A stretch of DNA of 64,000 nt from Candidatus Gastranaerophilales bacterium (GCA_944326585.1 CALVEN010000001.1:62001-126000); one strand, 5' to 3'; shown: positions 35,208-43,513, numbered from the stretch's first letter. Notes: generated by a model from the sequence alone, not told the origin. Program-made: numbers and translations.

Positions 35208-35879
35208 ATGACAAAAAATATTTTAATAGCGGTTACAAATGTTGATTATTTTGGTGACGGCAGGACGCGCACAGGGCTTTGGTTTGAAGAATTTGCCGTG
35301 CCTTATGTGACGTTTTTGGAAAACGGGTATCATGTAAGCGTTGCAAGTTTAAAAGGCGGAGAGGTTTTGCTTGATCCGCAAAGTGAAAATTTTATAAACG
35401 ATATAAAATGGCATGAAGCGAAAAAAGCTCTGGATAATACTGAAAAATTGGAAAATTTTGACATGAATATGTATGATGCAATTGTATTTCCGGGCGGTCA
35501 TGGACCTATGTTTGATATTGCGGAAAGTGAACTTGTCGGTGAGATTGTGTCGGATTTTTATAAAAAAGTAAAGCTTATAGCAGCCGTATGTCACGGTCCT
35601 GCAGGTTTATTAACTGCCAAAAAAGATGACGGGGATTATATTGTATCAGGTAAACGCGTTACATGTTTTACCAATAAAGAAGAAGAATTCTATAAGAAAA
35701 CGGAACTTTTGCCGTTTAGCCTTGAAGATGCCTTAAAAGACAGGCATGCAATATTTGAAGAACTTCCTGTCGGTGAAATTAATGTAGTTGTCGACGGAAA
35801 TATTATCACAGGGCAAAATTATCAGTCATCTCAAACTTTTGCGGACACAATTGTCAAATATTTGTCAGATACGATTTAG
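35208..35879 (+). CDS. DJ-1/PfpI-family protein (class I glutamine-amidotransferase-like)
   Basis: The protein resembles the Hsp31-like group of the DJ-1/PfpI superfamily, implicated in chaperone, deglycase or protease roles. TGLWFEEFAVPYVTF near residue 25 and LDPQSE are typical; the nucleophile is the Cys in AAVCHGPAGLL (elbow), preceded by the FPGGHGPMFD loop. Length 223 residues. AAGGAGG precedes the ATG. Its 3' end overlaps the convergent MATE gene by 15 bases. Confidence 0.9.
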   Translation: MTKNILIAVTNVDYFGDGRTRTGLWFEEFAVPYVTFLENGYHVSVASLKGGEVLLDPQSENFINDIKWHEAKKALDNTEKLENFDMNMYDAIVFPGGHGPMFDIAESELVGEIVSDFYKKVKLIAAVCHGPAGLLTAKKDDGDYIVSGKRVTCFTNKEEEFYKKTELLPFSLEDALKDRHAIFEELPVGEINVVVDGNIITGQNYQSSQTFADTIVKYLSDTI

Positions 35880-37235
35880 TTTGTCTTTGAAAATTAATTT
35901 TTTAATATTAATAAAGTAACCCAGTGAAACAATAATGGATGCAGTAATCCATGCAATAGGGCCTGCATAGAACATGCCGTAGTAACCGAATTTCACAGCG
36001 AGATATACTGCGGCAAAGGCTCTTATCATAAGTTCCGCAAAAGATGAAGTGAGCGGAATAAGGGTTCTGCCCATACCTTGAAGCGCGTTTCTGAATATAA
36101 AAATTTGTCCTAAGAAGAAATAGAATAATGTGCTTATCCAGAGATATTCGTGCGCGAGATTGATTACCTCTGTTTTTTCCACGCCTATGAATATTCCGAC
36201 AATATTTGTTCCCCATACCCTCATGATAATTGCCATAAATATACTTAACAGAAGGTTTATCATAGAAGTTCTTAAAACACCGTAGCGGATTCTCGGGAGA
36301 TTTTTGGCTCCAAAATTTTGCGCAACAAAAACAGATACAGCAACTCCGAAAGAAATCATTGGCATGGTCGCAATTTGTTCTATTCTTAGGGCGGCTGTCA
36401 TCGCTGCAATTAAATTCGGACCAAATGTGTTACATACGCTTTGTATAATTAAAATTCCTATCCCAAGGACAGAAAATTGCATTGCCATTGGAAAACCGAC
36501 ATTTAAATGTTCCTTTATGAAATCAAAGTCTTCTTTGCGGTTTTCTTTTTTAAATTCCCAGTCGGATCTTTTTAAATGAAGTATGGGAAAACGTTTTTTA
36601 ATATATATAAGACATAGAATTACGGAAAAAGCTTGAGAAAGCACAAGTGCGATTGCAGACCCGGGGACACCCCAGTGAAAATTAAGAATGAAAATTAAGG
36701 CAAGAATTACATTAAGTATTGACGCAAATATCAGAAAATACAGAGGAGTTTTGCTGTCGCCGAGCGCGCGGACAACGCTTGCAAGAAGATTGTAATAATT
36801 TGCTGTTATAAGTCCGAAAACACAAATTTGAATGTACCAGTATGCGTCATGAAAGATTTCCGGAGGAACATTCATAAAAAGTAAAACCGGTTTCATTAAT
36901 ATCATAAAAATAATTGTAAAAAACACGGTAAAAATGGTGCTTAAAATAGTAGATATAACAACCGAGCGTCTTACACCGTTGTCATCATTCGCACCGAATT
37001 TTTGACCTGTTATAATGGCAAAACCGTTTGTCATACCTGTTACGGCAAACATAATAAAGAAAAATAAAGGTGCTGCCGCTCCGACTGAGGCGAGAGCTTT
37101 GACTCCCAAAGTTCTGCCGACGATTACAATATCTGCAAGGTTATACAACTGCTGAAAAATGTTTCCTATTAAAAGGGGTATGGAAAACAGCAGTATAAGC
37201 TTTAACGGTGCATCTTTTGTTAAGTCTTTAATCAT
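35865..37235 (-). CDS. MATE-family multidrug/Na+ efflux transporter
   Basis: Twelve predicted membrane helices in two homologous halves. The first begins LKLILLFSIPLLIGNIFQQLYNLADIVIVGR and contains the family's ALASVGAAAPLFF; the second begins GFPMAMQFSVLGIGILIIQ. Such transporters export drugs or metabolites in exchange for Na+ or H+. The natural start is ATG 37235 (MIKDLTKDAPL); the open frame upstream adds a hydrophobic stretch not typical of the family. No regulator is adjacent. Confidence 0.92.
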   Translation of the reverse strand: MIKDLTKDAPLKLILLFSIPLLIGNIFQQLYNLADIVIVGRTLGVKALASVGAAAPLFFFIMFAVTGMTNGFAIITGQKFGANDDNGVRRSVVISTILSTIFTVFFTIIFMILMKPVLLFMNVPPEIFHDAYWYIQICVFGLITANYYNLLASVVRALGDSKTPLYFLIFASILNVILALIFILNFHWGVPGSAIALVLSQAFSVILCLIYIKKRFPILHLKRSDWEFKKENRKEDFDFIKEHLNVGFPMAMQFSVLGIGILIIQSVCNTFGPNLIAAMTAALRIEQIATMPMISFGVAVSVFVAQNFGAKNLPRIRYGVLRTSMINLLLSIFMAIIMRVWGTNIVGIFIGVEKTEVINLAHEYLWISTLFYFFLGQIFIFRNALQGMGRTLIPLTSSFAELMIRAFAAVYLAVKFGYYGMFYAGPIAWITASIIVSLGYFINIKKLIFKDKLNRI

Positions 37236-37342
37236 AATGAAAAATTTATTGTTTACTACAAACAAAAAAATTATATAACTAAATACTTGAAAATTCAAAT
37301 CTTTTGTGCAAGAATAAAGCTTGTCGATAAATATGACAATAT

Positions 37343-37472
37343 TTATGGCAAGGTAGCCGACTTTGGTTCTTATGAACGAAGTGAATTAGAACCAACGGAG
37401 TCCTGAACTTGTTTCAGGATTTGAGCGGTTATTAAAATGATAAAAGAATATTTAAGATTATGGCAAGGTAGC
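37343..37472. repeat. 15-bp direct repeat of the tRNA-Met 5' end
   Basis: TTATGGCAAGGTAGC occurs at 37343-37357 and again at 37458-37472, where it starts the real tRNA. Between them is a palindromic segment: GGTTCT and AGAACC, and TCCTGAA-CTTG-TTTCAGGA near 37403. It looks like a truncated tRNA copy left by an insertion. Confidence 0.6.
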
Positions 37473-37535
37473 TCAGTTGGTGAGAGCGCACGGCTCATAC
37501 CCGTGAGGTCGAGAGTTCGAATCTCTCCCTTGCTA
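37462..37535 (+). tRNA. tRNA-Met (anticodon CAT, elongator type)
   Basis: A full cloverleaf: acceptor GGCAAGG/CCTTGCT (first pair G:U), D arm GCTC-AGTTGGTGA-GAGC, anticodon arm CACGG-CTCATAC-CCGTG, T arm GAGAG-TTCGAAT-CTCTC, discriminator A. The anticodon stem lacks the three G:C pairs of initiators, and the anticodon-arm sequence resembles elongator Met. A tRNA-Ile2 reading AUA through lysidine is the alternative. CCA is not encoded. Confidence 0.9.
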
Positions 37536-37537
37536 AT

Positions 37538-37570
37538 AAAAAAGAGACAGATTATTTCTGTCTCTTTTTT
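37538..37570 (+). terminator. Terminator of tRNA-Met
   Basis: AGAGACAGA and TCTGTCTCT stem within A and T runs directly after the tRNA. Confidence 0.85.
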
Positions 37571-37610
37571 ATTAGTTTTGTAATAACATTAATGTAAATG
37601 AAGTTTTGGA

Positions 37611-38099
37611 TTAATAAAGTTTCAACCCGTTTTTAAAGAGAGAATCTTTGTCGAGGTATTTTTGTTTTGTGGAATTTATCATATCATAAACCAGTTTCAT
37701 TAATTGTTCGTCAATTTTATCGGGTGCTTTTGAAGAAAAGAAACCTGCTTGTTCGGCAAACTTTTCCCCGTTAAAAATCATTTTTTCTTTATATTTTAAA
37801 AATTGAAAAACAGCTTTGAGTTTTTCTGCCACAGCTATATCCGGAAGTGTCATTAATTTTTTGTAAGCTTCTGCGGAAAGTTGTCCCGAAAGCCAGTTAT
37901 ATAGGTTATCTTTTGATAAAACTCCCATTAATAAATCTGTTCCCGGTCTGCCATTGATTCCGAATTTGGCATTCGGATAATCGGAAGTTTTATTTTCAAA
38001 AATTTTTGCAATATTTTTCCAGCGGTCTTTATCCGTTTTCATGGATTTAATATTTAATTTTGCCCCGAAACTAATATTATTCCGGCAGTTGATATTCAT
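37611..38099 (-). CDS. 162-residue protein with N-terminal SFGAK motif, unknown
   Basis: A basic, largely helical protein with no recognised domain. It starts MNINCRNNISFGAKLNIK. An early 'SF-G-K' motif of this kind also occurs in the unknown protein at 53759 (PPSFEGIK), so it may be a lineage-specific N-terminal tag. Residues 40-80 contain Gly/Asn-rich turns, the rest Lys/Ala-rich helices. No signal peptide or membrane segment is seen. Confidence 0.55.
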   Translation of the reverse strand: MNINCRNNISFGAKLNIKSMKTDKDRWKNIAKIFENKTSDYPNAKFGINGRPGTDLLMGVLSKDNLYNWLSGQLSAEAYKKLMTLPDIAVAEKLKAVFQFLKYKEKMIFNGEKFAEQAGFFSSKAPDKIDEQLMKLVYDMINSTKQKYLDKDSLFKNGLKLY

Positions 38100-38145
38100 A
38101 AAACCATCCGTTTTTTAGTTTTATTAAAACAGCTGAAATATTTTT

Positions 38146-38175
38146 TTGCTACCGGAACGATTTTTCATGTTAAAC
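38146..38175 (+). promoter_or_regulatory. Promoter of the ICMT-like gene (leaderless type)
   Basis: TTGCTA (38146-38151), 18 bp, TTAAAC (38170-38175), then seven bases to the ATG. The -10 is weak. Confidence 0.45.
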
Positions 38176-38182
38176 TTTTAAT

Positions 38183-38665
38183 ATGTTTGAATGGTTTAAA
38201 ACAATACTAATACTGCCGTTTAATGTAATTGTCGTTATTCCTTTTTTGATATTATATTTTTCAAATTATCATTACCAAATACCTGATGGAGTCTTTATAG
38301 TTATCGGGAGTATAATATTCATTGCGGGTATGTTTCTTTCCGGATGGACAATGGTGTTATTTAATAATACAGGATGCGGTACGGCAGCGCCCTGGAATCC
38401 GCCTAAAAATCTTGTTATAGAGGGACCATATTGTTATGTAAGAAATCCTATGATTATAGGTGTTTTGTTGATTCTTTTTGCGGAGTTTTTTCTTTTGAAT
38501 GCCGTACAGATATTATGGTGGATAATTATATTTTTTGTTATAAATACTATTTATTTTCGCGTCTTTGAAGAAAAGCAGCTGGAAAATAATTTCGGGGATG
38601 ATTACAGACGCTATAGACAAAATGTCCCGATGTGGATACCCCGATTTACCCCATGGCATTTATAA
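38183..38665 (+). CDS. Isoprenylcysteine/phospholipid methyltransferase-family membrane protein
   Basis: A 160-residue integral membrane protein with four predicted helices and the family's SAM-binding C-terminal motifs: VIEGPYCYVRNPMIIGVLL, then FEEKQLENNFGDDYRRYRQNVPMWIPR. Family members methylate prenyl-cysteine, phosphatidylethanolamine or other membrane substrates. The bacterial substrate is usually unknown, and the adjacent genes give no clue. Confidence 0.85.
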   Translation: MFEWFKTILILPFNVIVVIPFLILYFSNYHYQIPDGVFIVIGSIIFIAGMFLSGWTMVLFNNTGCGTAAPWNPPKNLVIEGPYCYVRNPMIIGVLLILFAEFFLLNAVQILWWIIIFFVINTIYFRVFEEKQLENNFGDDYRRYRQNVPMWIPRFTPWHL

Positions 38666-38707
38666 GTTTTAAAAATTGTCTTACTTTTTATATTAGTTAA
38701 TTATAAG

Positions 38708-39055
38708 TTAAATTTTTTTCTGTTTTTCAAGCAACTTTAAATATTCTTTATAGCCGCTGCCCCAGTCGGTCATTACGTCTAAAACCCCTGCAAGACTGTA
38801 TCCTATATCCGTCAGAGTATATTCCACTTTGGGTGGAATTTGGCTGTATACTTTTCTCATTACAAGTCCTTCTTCTTCCATGTTGCGTAGATTAGTTGTC
38901 AAAACTTTTTGTGTAATTGTACCGAGAGAGTTTTTTAATTCTCCAAAACGTTTTGTACCGCTTAATAAATCGCGGATTATCAGAACCTTCCATTTGTTGC
39001 TTAAAAGTTTTAAAGTTGTTTCAACCGGACACTTTGGCAGCTCTTTTAATTCCAT
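38708..39055 (-). CDS. HxlR-family transcriptional regulator
   Basis: Winged-helix regulators of the HxlR/YodB type, often sensing oxidants or electrophiles through an N-terminal cysteine. Here that is KCPVETTLKLLSNKWKVLIIRDL, with Cys at residue 9. The wing region is TLTDIGYSLAGVLDVMTDWG. Length 115 residues. TGAGG lies before the ATG. An inverted repeat overlaps its -10, which fits autoregulation. The downstream and upstream repair and fold genes (ogt, parvulin) are not obviously in its control. Confidence 0.92.
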   Translation of the reverse strand: MELKELPKCPVETTLKLLSNKWKVLIIRDLLSGTKRFGELKNSLGTITQKVLTTNLRNMEEEGLVMRKVYSQIPPKVEYTLTDIGYSLAGVLDVMTDWGSGYKEYLKLLEKQKKI

Positions 39056-39065
39056 TTTTACCTCA

Positions 39066-39108
39066 TTAGTATATTTTAGATACTAACATATTTTAAATAT
39101 ATTGTCAA
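39066..39108 (-). promoter_or_regulatory. Promoter and operator of the HxlR-type gene
   Basis: TTAGTAT and ATACTAA (39066-39072, 39080-39086) form an inverted repeat overlapping the -10 TAGTAT (39080-39085). The -35 TTGACA lies at 39103-39108 with a 17-bp spacer. Confidence 0.7.
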
Positions 39109-39563
39109 TTTTGGGAATTTTCAGCTTCCAGATCAAGCAGTTGTTTTTTAACATTTAAACCGCCTGCATAGCCCGTCAAATCACCGTTTGAGCCTACAAC
39201 GCGATGACACGGAATTACTATCATAATTTTATTTTTGTTATTTGCCATACCTGCTGCGCGGCAGGCTTTTTCGTTGCCTGCTCTTTTGGCGAGTTCTTTG
39301 TAGCTTATTGTTTTACCGTATGGAATTTTAATAAGTTCCTGCCAGATTTTTTTTTGAAATTCAGTACCGTTAAGCTTTAAAGGCAGGTCAAAAGTTTTTC
39401 TTTTGCCTGAAAAATATTCATCAAGTTCCTGAAAAGTTTTTTTAATTAAGGGAGTTTCTTTTTCACAAAAGTCGGGCTTGTTAAGAGATATTGAAAGGAC
39501 AAAATTTTCGTCGGCAGATATGTAAATTTTGCCGATTTTTGTGTTGTATCCGTAATAATACAT
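39105..39563 (-). CDS. ogt: Methylated-DNA-protein cysteine methyltransferase
   Basis: The suicide enzyme that removes O6-alkyl groups from guanine in DNA. The acceptor Cys is in MIVIPCHRVVGSNG; the helix-turn-helix (GKTISYKELAKRAGNEKACRAAGMANNKN) precedes it. At 152 residues it is the short Ogt form with a small N-terminal domain. Its ATG overlaps the stop of the parvulin gene by one base (TAATG), so the two are cotranscribed. Confidence 0.95.
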   Translation of the reverse strand: MYYYGYNTKIGKIYISADENFVLSISLNKPDFCEKETPLIKKTFQELDEYFSGKRKTFDLPLKLNGTEFQKKIWQELIKIPYGKTISYKELAKRAGNEKACRAAGMANNKNKIMIVIPCHRVVGSNGDLTGYAGGLNVKKQLLDLEAENSQN

Positions 39564-39913
39564 TATTTTTTATCCGTAACTTTGATTAAATGCCAGCCGA
39601 ATTCAGTCCCGACAGGATCTGAAACTTCACCGACAGGAAGTTCAAATGCAGCATCTTCAAAAGGCTGCACCATCTGACCTCTTGAAAAATATCCTAAATC
39701 TCCGCCGTTTTGACCTGACGGGCAAAGAGAATAGGTTTTTGCATAATATGCGAAATCTCCGCCGTTATCAATATCTTTTTTAATCTGGATAGCTTCTGCG
39801 CGGGTTTTCACCAAAATATGGCTTGCTCTTACCTGTTTTGCTTCATCATAAGCAAATGCTGTTCCGCATAAAAGTATAAATACCGTGAAAATTTTTGAAA
39901 AAGTTTTTATCAT
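39563..39913 (-). CDS. Exported parvulin-type peptidyl-prolyl isomerase
   Basis: A signal peptide (residues 1-21, ending AFA) leads to a single parvulin domain: VRASHILVKTRAEA, then YSLCPSGQNGGDLGYFSRGQMVQPFEDAAFELPVG, and FGWHLIKVTD at the end. These assist folding of periplasmic or outer-membrane proteins. At 116 residues it is only the catalytic domain, without the SurA/PrsA chaperone arms. AAGGTGATT precedes the ATG. Confidence 0.92.
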   Translation of the reverse strand: MIKTFSKIFTVFILLCGTAFAYDEAKQVRASHILVKTRAEAIQIKKDIDNGGDFAYYAKTYSLCPSGQNGGDLGYFSRGQMVQPFEDAAFELPVGEVSDPVGTEFGWHLIKVTDKK

Positions 39914-39931
39914 AGAATCACCTTATTTTAA

Positions 39932-39958
39932 AAAACAGGGGAATTTTATTCCCCTGTT
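39932..39958 (-). terminator. Terminator of ferritin
   Basis: AACAGGGG and CCCCTGTT stem that begins within the stop codon; six T residues follow on the minus strand. Confidence 0.8.
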
Positions 39959-40466
39959 AACCTATAACCGGAGCAACAAATGTTCTTGTTGCGAGATCTT
40001 TGTCTAACAATAATAATGCGTGTTTATCGTCACCGATTAGTTCTAATTTTGCAAGAACTCCGCCGACATTGTTTTCTTCTTCAACCTGTTCTTTTAAATA
40101 CCAGTCTAAAAATGACAGTGCTGCGCGGTCTTTTTCTTCTTCTGCCACGTCCATTAATTTGTTAATGCAAGAAGTTACAAATTGTTCGTGTTCAAGAACA
40201 TGTTTAAACACATCCAGAGGTGATGCCCAGTCGGTTTGCGGTTTGTCAATTGCCATAAGCTCAACTTTTCCGCCTCTTTCGTTCAAATAAGTGTACATTC
40301 CCATTGCGTGTGCATGTTCTTCCTGAACCTGTACTGTCATCCAGTTGGTAAAACCTGTCAAATTCATTCTTTCAAAATATGCCTGCATTGATAAATACAG
40401 ATATTCTGAAAATAATTCTTTGTTGATTTGTTCGTTAAAAGCCTTTTCCATTTTTTCAGATATCAT
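39957..40466 (-). CDS. ftnA: Non-haem ferritin
   Basis: Ferritin oxidises Fe2+ and stores it as a mineral in a 24-subunit cage. The diiron ligands are visible: Glu in ELFSEYLYLSMQAYFE, ExxH in VQEEHAHAMGMYTYL, Glu in LEHEQFVTSCI and the later EQVEEENNV. The 169-residue length is typical of FtnA. AAAGGAGAG precedes the ATG. Its transcription start should be in the region shared with the divergent peptide locus. Confidence 0.95.
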   Translation of the reverse strand: MISEKMEKAFNEQINKELFSEYLYLSMQAYFERMNLTGFTNWMTVQVQEEHAHAMGMYTYLNERGGKVELMAIDKPQTDWASPLDVFKHVLEHEQFVTSCINKLMDVAEEEKDRAALSFLDWYLKEQVEEENNVGGVLAKLELIGDDKHALLLLDKDLATRTFVAPVIG

Positions 40467-40551
40467 AATTCTCTCCTTTTTGACTTTAGTTTAACACGTA
40501 AAAATTAAAATGGAATAGGTATAATTTATTAATAATATTTCCTTATAATTA

Positions 40552-40580
40552 TTGACATAAACAAATGAAATTATTATAAT
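40552..40580 (+). promoter_or_regulatory. Sense promoter of small-peptide locus 1
   Basis: TTGACA (40552-40557), 17 bp, TATAAT (40575-40580); predicted start A40587, giving an mRNA beginning AGGGTAGACC. Confidence 0.8.
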
Positions 40581-40599
40581 TTAATCAGGGTAGACCAAA

Positions 40600-40651
40600 T
40601 CACCTCCGCCTCACAACAAACTTTACTGTAAAAAGGGTGGAAAGGAGGTGA
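40600..40651 (+). promoter_or_regulatory. Shine-Dalgarno-sequestering leader helix of locus 1
   Basis: TCACCTCC (40600-40607) is perfectly complementary to GGAGGTGA (40644-40651), the ribosome-binding site of the peptide gene. The full-length mRNA should therefore be translated poorly until refolded or processed. Confidence 0.65.
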
Positions 40652-40656
40652 GAACA

Positions 40657-40731
40657 ATGAAAAGGAAAATAGTAAAAAGTGCTATCAACGCACTGATAGC
40701 ACTTTTACAAATTATTGTTCTTTTCTTGTAG
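40657..40731 (+). CDS. 24-residue hydrophobic peptide, candidate type I toxin (locus 1)
   Basis: The peptide has a basic head (MKRKIVK) and a hydrophobic tail of about 16 residues ending LLQIIVLFL, as in small membrane toxins of type I systems. A near-perfect AAAGGAGGTGA lies six bases before the ATG. Codons 7-17 form a 13-bp inverted repeat that is a terminator for the opposing RNA. A homologous gene of identical length lies at 61176-61250 (10 of 24 residues identical by my alignment). Toxicity is inferred from architecture only. A regulatory leader peptide is the main alternative, but no target gene is positioned for that. Confidence 0.7.
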   Translation: MKRKIVKSAINALIALLQIIVLFL

Positions 40732-40766
40732 GGTCTGTAAAGGCTGTCAGGTGCGACAGCCACCCT
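40674..40766 (-). ncRNA. Predicted antisense RNA of locus 1 (candidate antitoxin)
   Basis: Promoter on the minus strand: TTGACA (40795-40800), 16 bp, TATAAT (40773-40778), start near A40766. It terminates at the 13-bp stem 40675-40706 followed by five U residues (40674-40678), giving about 93 nt that overlap the 3' half of the peptide gene and the 3' hairpin. Confidence 0.65.
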
Positions 40767-40772
40767 ATTTAT

Positions 40773-40800
40773 ATTATAACTCCTTTTCAGGCTTTGTCAA
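40773..40800 (-). promoter_or_regulatory. Antisense promoter of locus 1
   Basis: TTGACA, 16 bp, TATAAT. The spacer (nnGCCTGAAAAnGAGT) is conserved in locus 2, so sequence as well as spacing is maintained. Confidence 0.75.
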
Positions 40801-40869
40801 CTGTTATCCTATTTTGTAATTATATCGGGTAATGAAAAATTTATTGATTTTATTTATACATTAAATGTT

Positions 40870-42189
40870 ATGAATTGTGTAAATAAACTTTTAAAAGCTT
40901 CGGGGCATACAACAAAGCTTAAAAAAGACATCTGGACGGAAAATCATACATATTATGCCATAAATACCACAAAAAAATGGGTGGCAAATATTACGCCTTA
41001 TGAGCTTTTGAGACGTTCTTTAAAACAGGCTGTGGAATCAATTGTGACACTTTCGGAAGGTGATATATTTTATGATACTTTTCCGAATCTTATAGAAACT
41101 CCGAATTACGGGGACAGGTGGGGGCGTCTTGCAAATTATATTGAAATAAATAATCGCGCAATATCCGAGATGCATGAAAACAGGGACTGCTGCGGGATTT
41201 TGAGTATGATAAAAATTCTTCCTGCTATTCCGCCTTCCGCCAGAAGCTGGGCAAATTGTGTAATTATTTCCCAGATTTTTCCGAATATTTTCGGTGACGG
41301 TTATAATAAAGGGCCGTTTGAAGAAAATTCCATATACGGGCTAAAGCTGAATGCCGGCTATAGTGAGAACATAATTTCTTACGGGATTGCGGATAAGATT
41401 ACACCTGAGGAGCAATTGAGAGCATTTAATGATTTGGCGCATTTCAGAGGGATTAAATCAGGGTTCAGAATGGTAATTTCTGCTGATCAAATGAAGGTTG
41501 CATATCCGGATAAACAAGATGTGACTTTTGACTGGAAAAATTCTGAACACGTTGAAATTTACATAAACGAATGTGTAAAGCTTATGAATTTGGGATTTGA
41601 AGCGATGTTTATAGATTCCGCAAAACATATCGGGGGCTATGATATGGGGAATTACACGGGCGTGGGTGCGTTGCCTGAATATCCGCAGATGCAGTATATT
41701 TTGAACGAAATTCGCAGCCGTTCGGGTAAAACCGATATAAGTTTTGTCGGCGAAAAAAGTTCTGATGATTTTGAACGATACAGAATGATGGGGCTTACGG
41801 CAGGTACTGATTATATTACTGGGGATGATTTTTTTGCGGTCAGAGAGTTGTCTGAAAAGTGTAAATATATGAGGGATTATGCCCCTGGAGTTGAAGTCGA
41901 AAATGACAACAACGAAGGCGGTTTGTCTTATGAGCAGAGGCTCAACAGAATTAATTCGGCGCTTTTCGGGTTTTATCTCGCAAGTGATAAATTGCCGAGT
42001 TTTATGCAGACAGGCGATATTTTTCCATTACGGTATGACACAAACACTCATCACATAATGATGACAAACCCTTCATATTCCGAAAACGGCACACCCGAAA
42101 GCCATTGGGAAAATTTGTTTGCCAAAGATGACGGAAAATTTTATAACCACAAAGCAGGTGAGCTTTTTGCACACGCATTAGGCTTATAA
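40870..42189 (+). CDS. TIM-barrel-like protein, possibly GH13-related, unknown
   Basis: A 439-residue soluble protein that I cannot assign firmly. The middle resembles the core of alpha-amylase-type glycoside hydrolases: LGFEAMFIDSAKHIGGYDMG fits the strand-4 motif with the Asp nucleophile followed by A-K-H, and ISFVGEKSSDDFERYR fits strand 5 with the catalytic Glu. The Arg usually two residues before the Asp is not present (MFID), so activity is uncertain. It heads a tight operon (13 bases, then 3) with a ferritin-like protein and a small membrane protein, a combination I do not know. No signal peptide. Confidence 0.5.
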   Translation: MNCVNKLLKASGHTTKLKKDIWTENHTYYAINTTKKWVANITPYELLRRSLKQAVESIVTLSEGDIFYDTFPNLIETPNYGDRWGRLANYIEINNRAISEMHENRDCCGILSMIKILPAIPPSARSWANCVIISQIFPNIFGDGYNKGPFEENSIYGLKLNAGYSENIISYGIADKITPEEQLRAFNDLAHFRGIKSGFRMVISADQMKVAYPDKQDVTFDWKNSEHVEIYINECVKLMNLGFEAMFIDSAKHIGGYDMGNYTGVGALPEYPQMQYILNEIRSRSGKTDISFVGEKSSDDFERYRMMGLTAGTDYITGDDFFAVRELSEKCKYMRDYAPGVEVENDNNEGGLSYEQRLNRINSALFGFYLASDKLPSFMQTGDIFPLRYDTNTHHIMMTNPSYSENGTPESHWENLFAKDDGKFYNHKAGELFAHALGL

Positions 42190-42202
42190 AGAAAGGAGAA
42201 TT

Positions 42203-43510
42203 ATGACATTTAACGCTTTAAAAGAAAAGGGAATTCCTATAGAAAAACAGTTAAAATCCTGGCATGATATTGTAAAAAGACCGTATAAACGAATGGATGT
42301 TGACTGTTACACACGAACAAGACAAATTTTGATGAACGGGATTGAAACTGAAGCCTGGGGTTTCAAACACTGTTTTGCGAGAAAATGTGAAGATAATGAT
42401 TTGAAAATTTTGCTTGCAAAAATCCGACGTCTTGAAGATATGCAGCAGACTACAATTAACTGGTTATCACCAGTAAATCAAACAGTTCTTGACACAACGC
42501 TCGGCTATGAACAAGTTGCGGTGGATTTGACTGCATGGCTTGCACAAAATGAACCTGATGAATATGTTAAAGAAACGTATGATTTCGGTTTGCTGGAGGA
42601 TTTTGACCATTTGTACAGATATTCCCAGTGGGCTTATATGTATGAGGGAAACAATCCTGACGACATTTTGCAGGGAATGACGGATGTCGTAATCGGCAGA
42701 CCGACCCAGAATCACCATAACGATAATGCCGTAAGGCTCAGAAAACATTATGATAAAAATACAGCTTCTCCGCAGACAAAGGTTAATATTTTAACGCTGG
42801 TGTCAGGCGAGCAGCAAACTCATAACTATTACGCAGAACACGGTTTTATGTACGGAAATGACGATTTGAAAAAGACTTATGCAGAAATTTGCGACGTTGA
42901 AGAAGAACACGTTACAATGTATGAATCTTTAATCGACCCGACGGAAACCCCGCTTGAAAAATGGCTTATCCATGAATTTACCGAAGTTTGTAATTATTAT
43001 AATTGCTATGTTGATGAAGTTGATAAACGTCTTAAACTCATCTGGGAAGAAATGCTTGCAATGGAAATCGGTCATTTGCAAGTTGCGGCAGATGTTTTCA
43101 AAAAATATGAAAACCGTGACCCGGAAGAGATTATCGGAACGGATATTATTTTGCCGTGCCATTTTGAAAGCCAGAAAGCCTATGTTAAAAATATTCTGGA
43201 AAACGAAGTCGATAAACGTCTTGATGAAAATATGGACTACACAACAATCGACAAGCTTCCGGATAATTGGGCAAGCTATGACGCACAAAATGCCGTCAAC
43301 GGCAAGGGCGCTCCGACAGAGAAAACAATTCAGCTTATAAAATCAACCCTCAGCCGGGATATTGTCTGTGCGGATAAAAAACTTGTGAAAAAACAGCCCG
43401 AACTTCTCGAGAAAGGTTTGGAACGTAAAGCTCAAGCGCCTGATACGGTTTCCGTTGCGGAATATGAACGAATGACTGAAGTCGAAATTTATGACTTTGA
43501 GGAGGAATAA
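42203..43510 (+). CDS. Ferritin-like (diiron-type) protein, unknown role
   Basis: A 435-residue helical protein with several Glu/His motifs spaced as in ferritin-like diiron proteins: LEDFDHLYRYSQ, GEQQTHNYYAEHG, VEEEHVTMYESL and MEIGHLQVAADVF. The repeated E-x-x-H arrangement suggests a duplicated or extended four-helix bundle. It is larger than ferritin or rubrerythrin and has no rubredoxin Cys pairs. AAAGGAG precedes the ATG. A redox or metal role is inferred only from the ligands. Confidence 0.6.
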   Translation: MTFNALKEKGIPIEKQLKSWHDIVKRPYKRMDVDCYTRTRQILMNGIETEAWGFKHCFARKCEDNDLKILLAKIRRLEDMQQTTINWLSPVNQTVLDTTLGYEQVAVDLTAWLAQNEPDEYVKETYDFGLLEDFDHLYRYSQWAYMYEGNNPDDILQGMTDVVIGRPTQNHHNDNAVRLRKHYDKNTASPQTKVNILTLVSGEQQTHNYYAEHGFMYGNDDLKKTYAEICDVEEEHVTMYESLIDPTETPLEKWLIHEFTEVCNYYNCYVDEVDKRLKLIWEEMLAMEIGHLQVAADVFKKYENRDPEEIIGTDIILPCHFESQKAYVKNILENEVDKRLDENMDYTTIDKLPDNWASYDAQNAVNGKGAPTEKTIQLIKSTLSRDIVCADKKLVKKQPELLEKGLERKAQAPDTVSVAEYERMTEVEIYDFEEE

Positions 43511-43513
43511 ATT

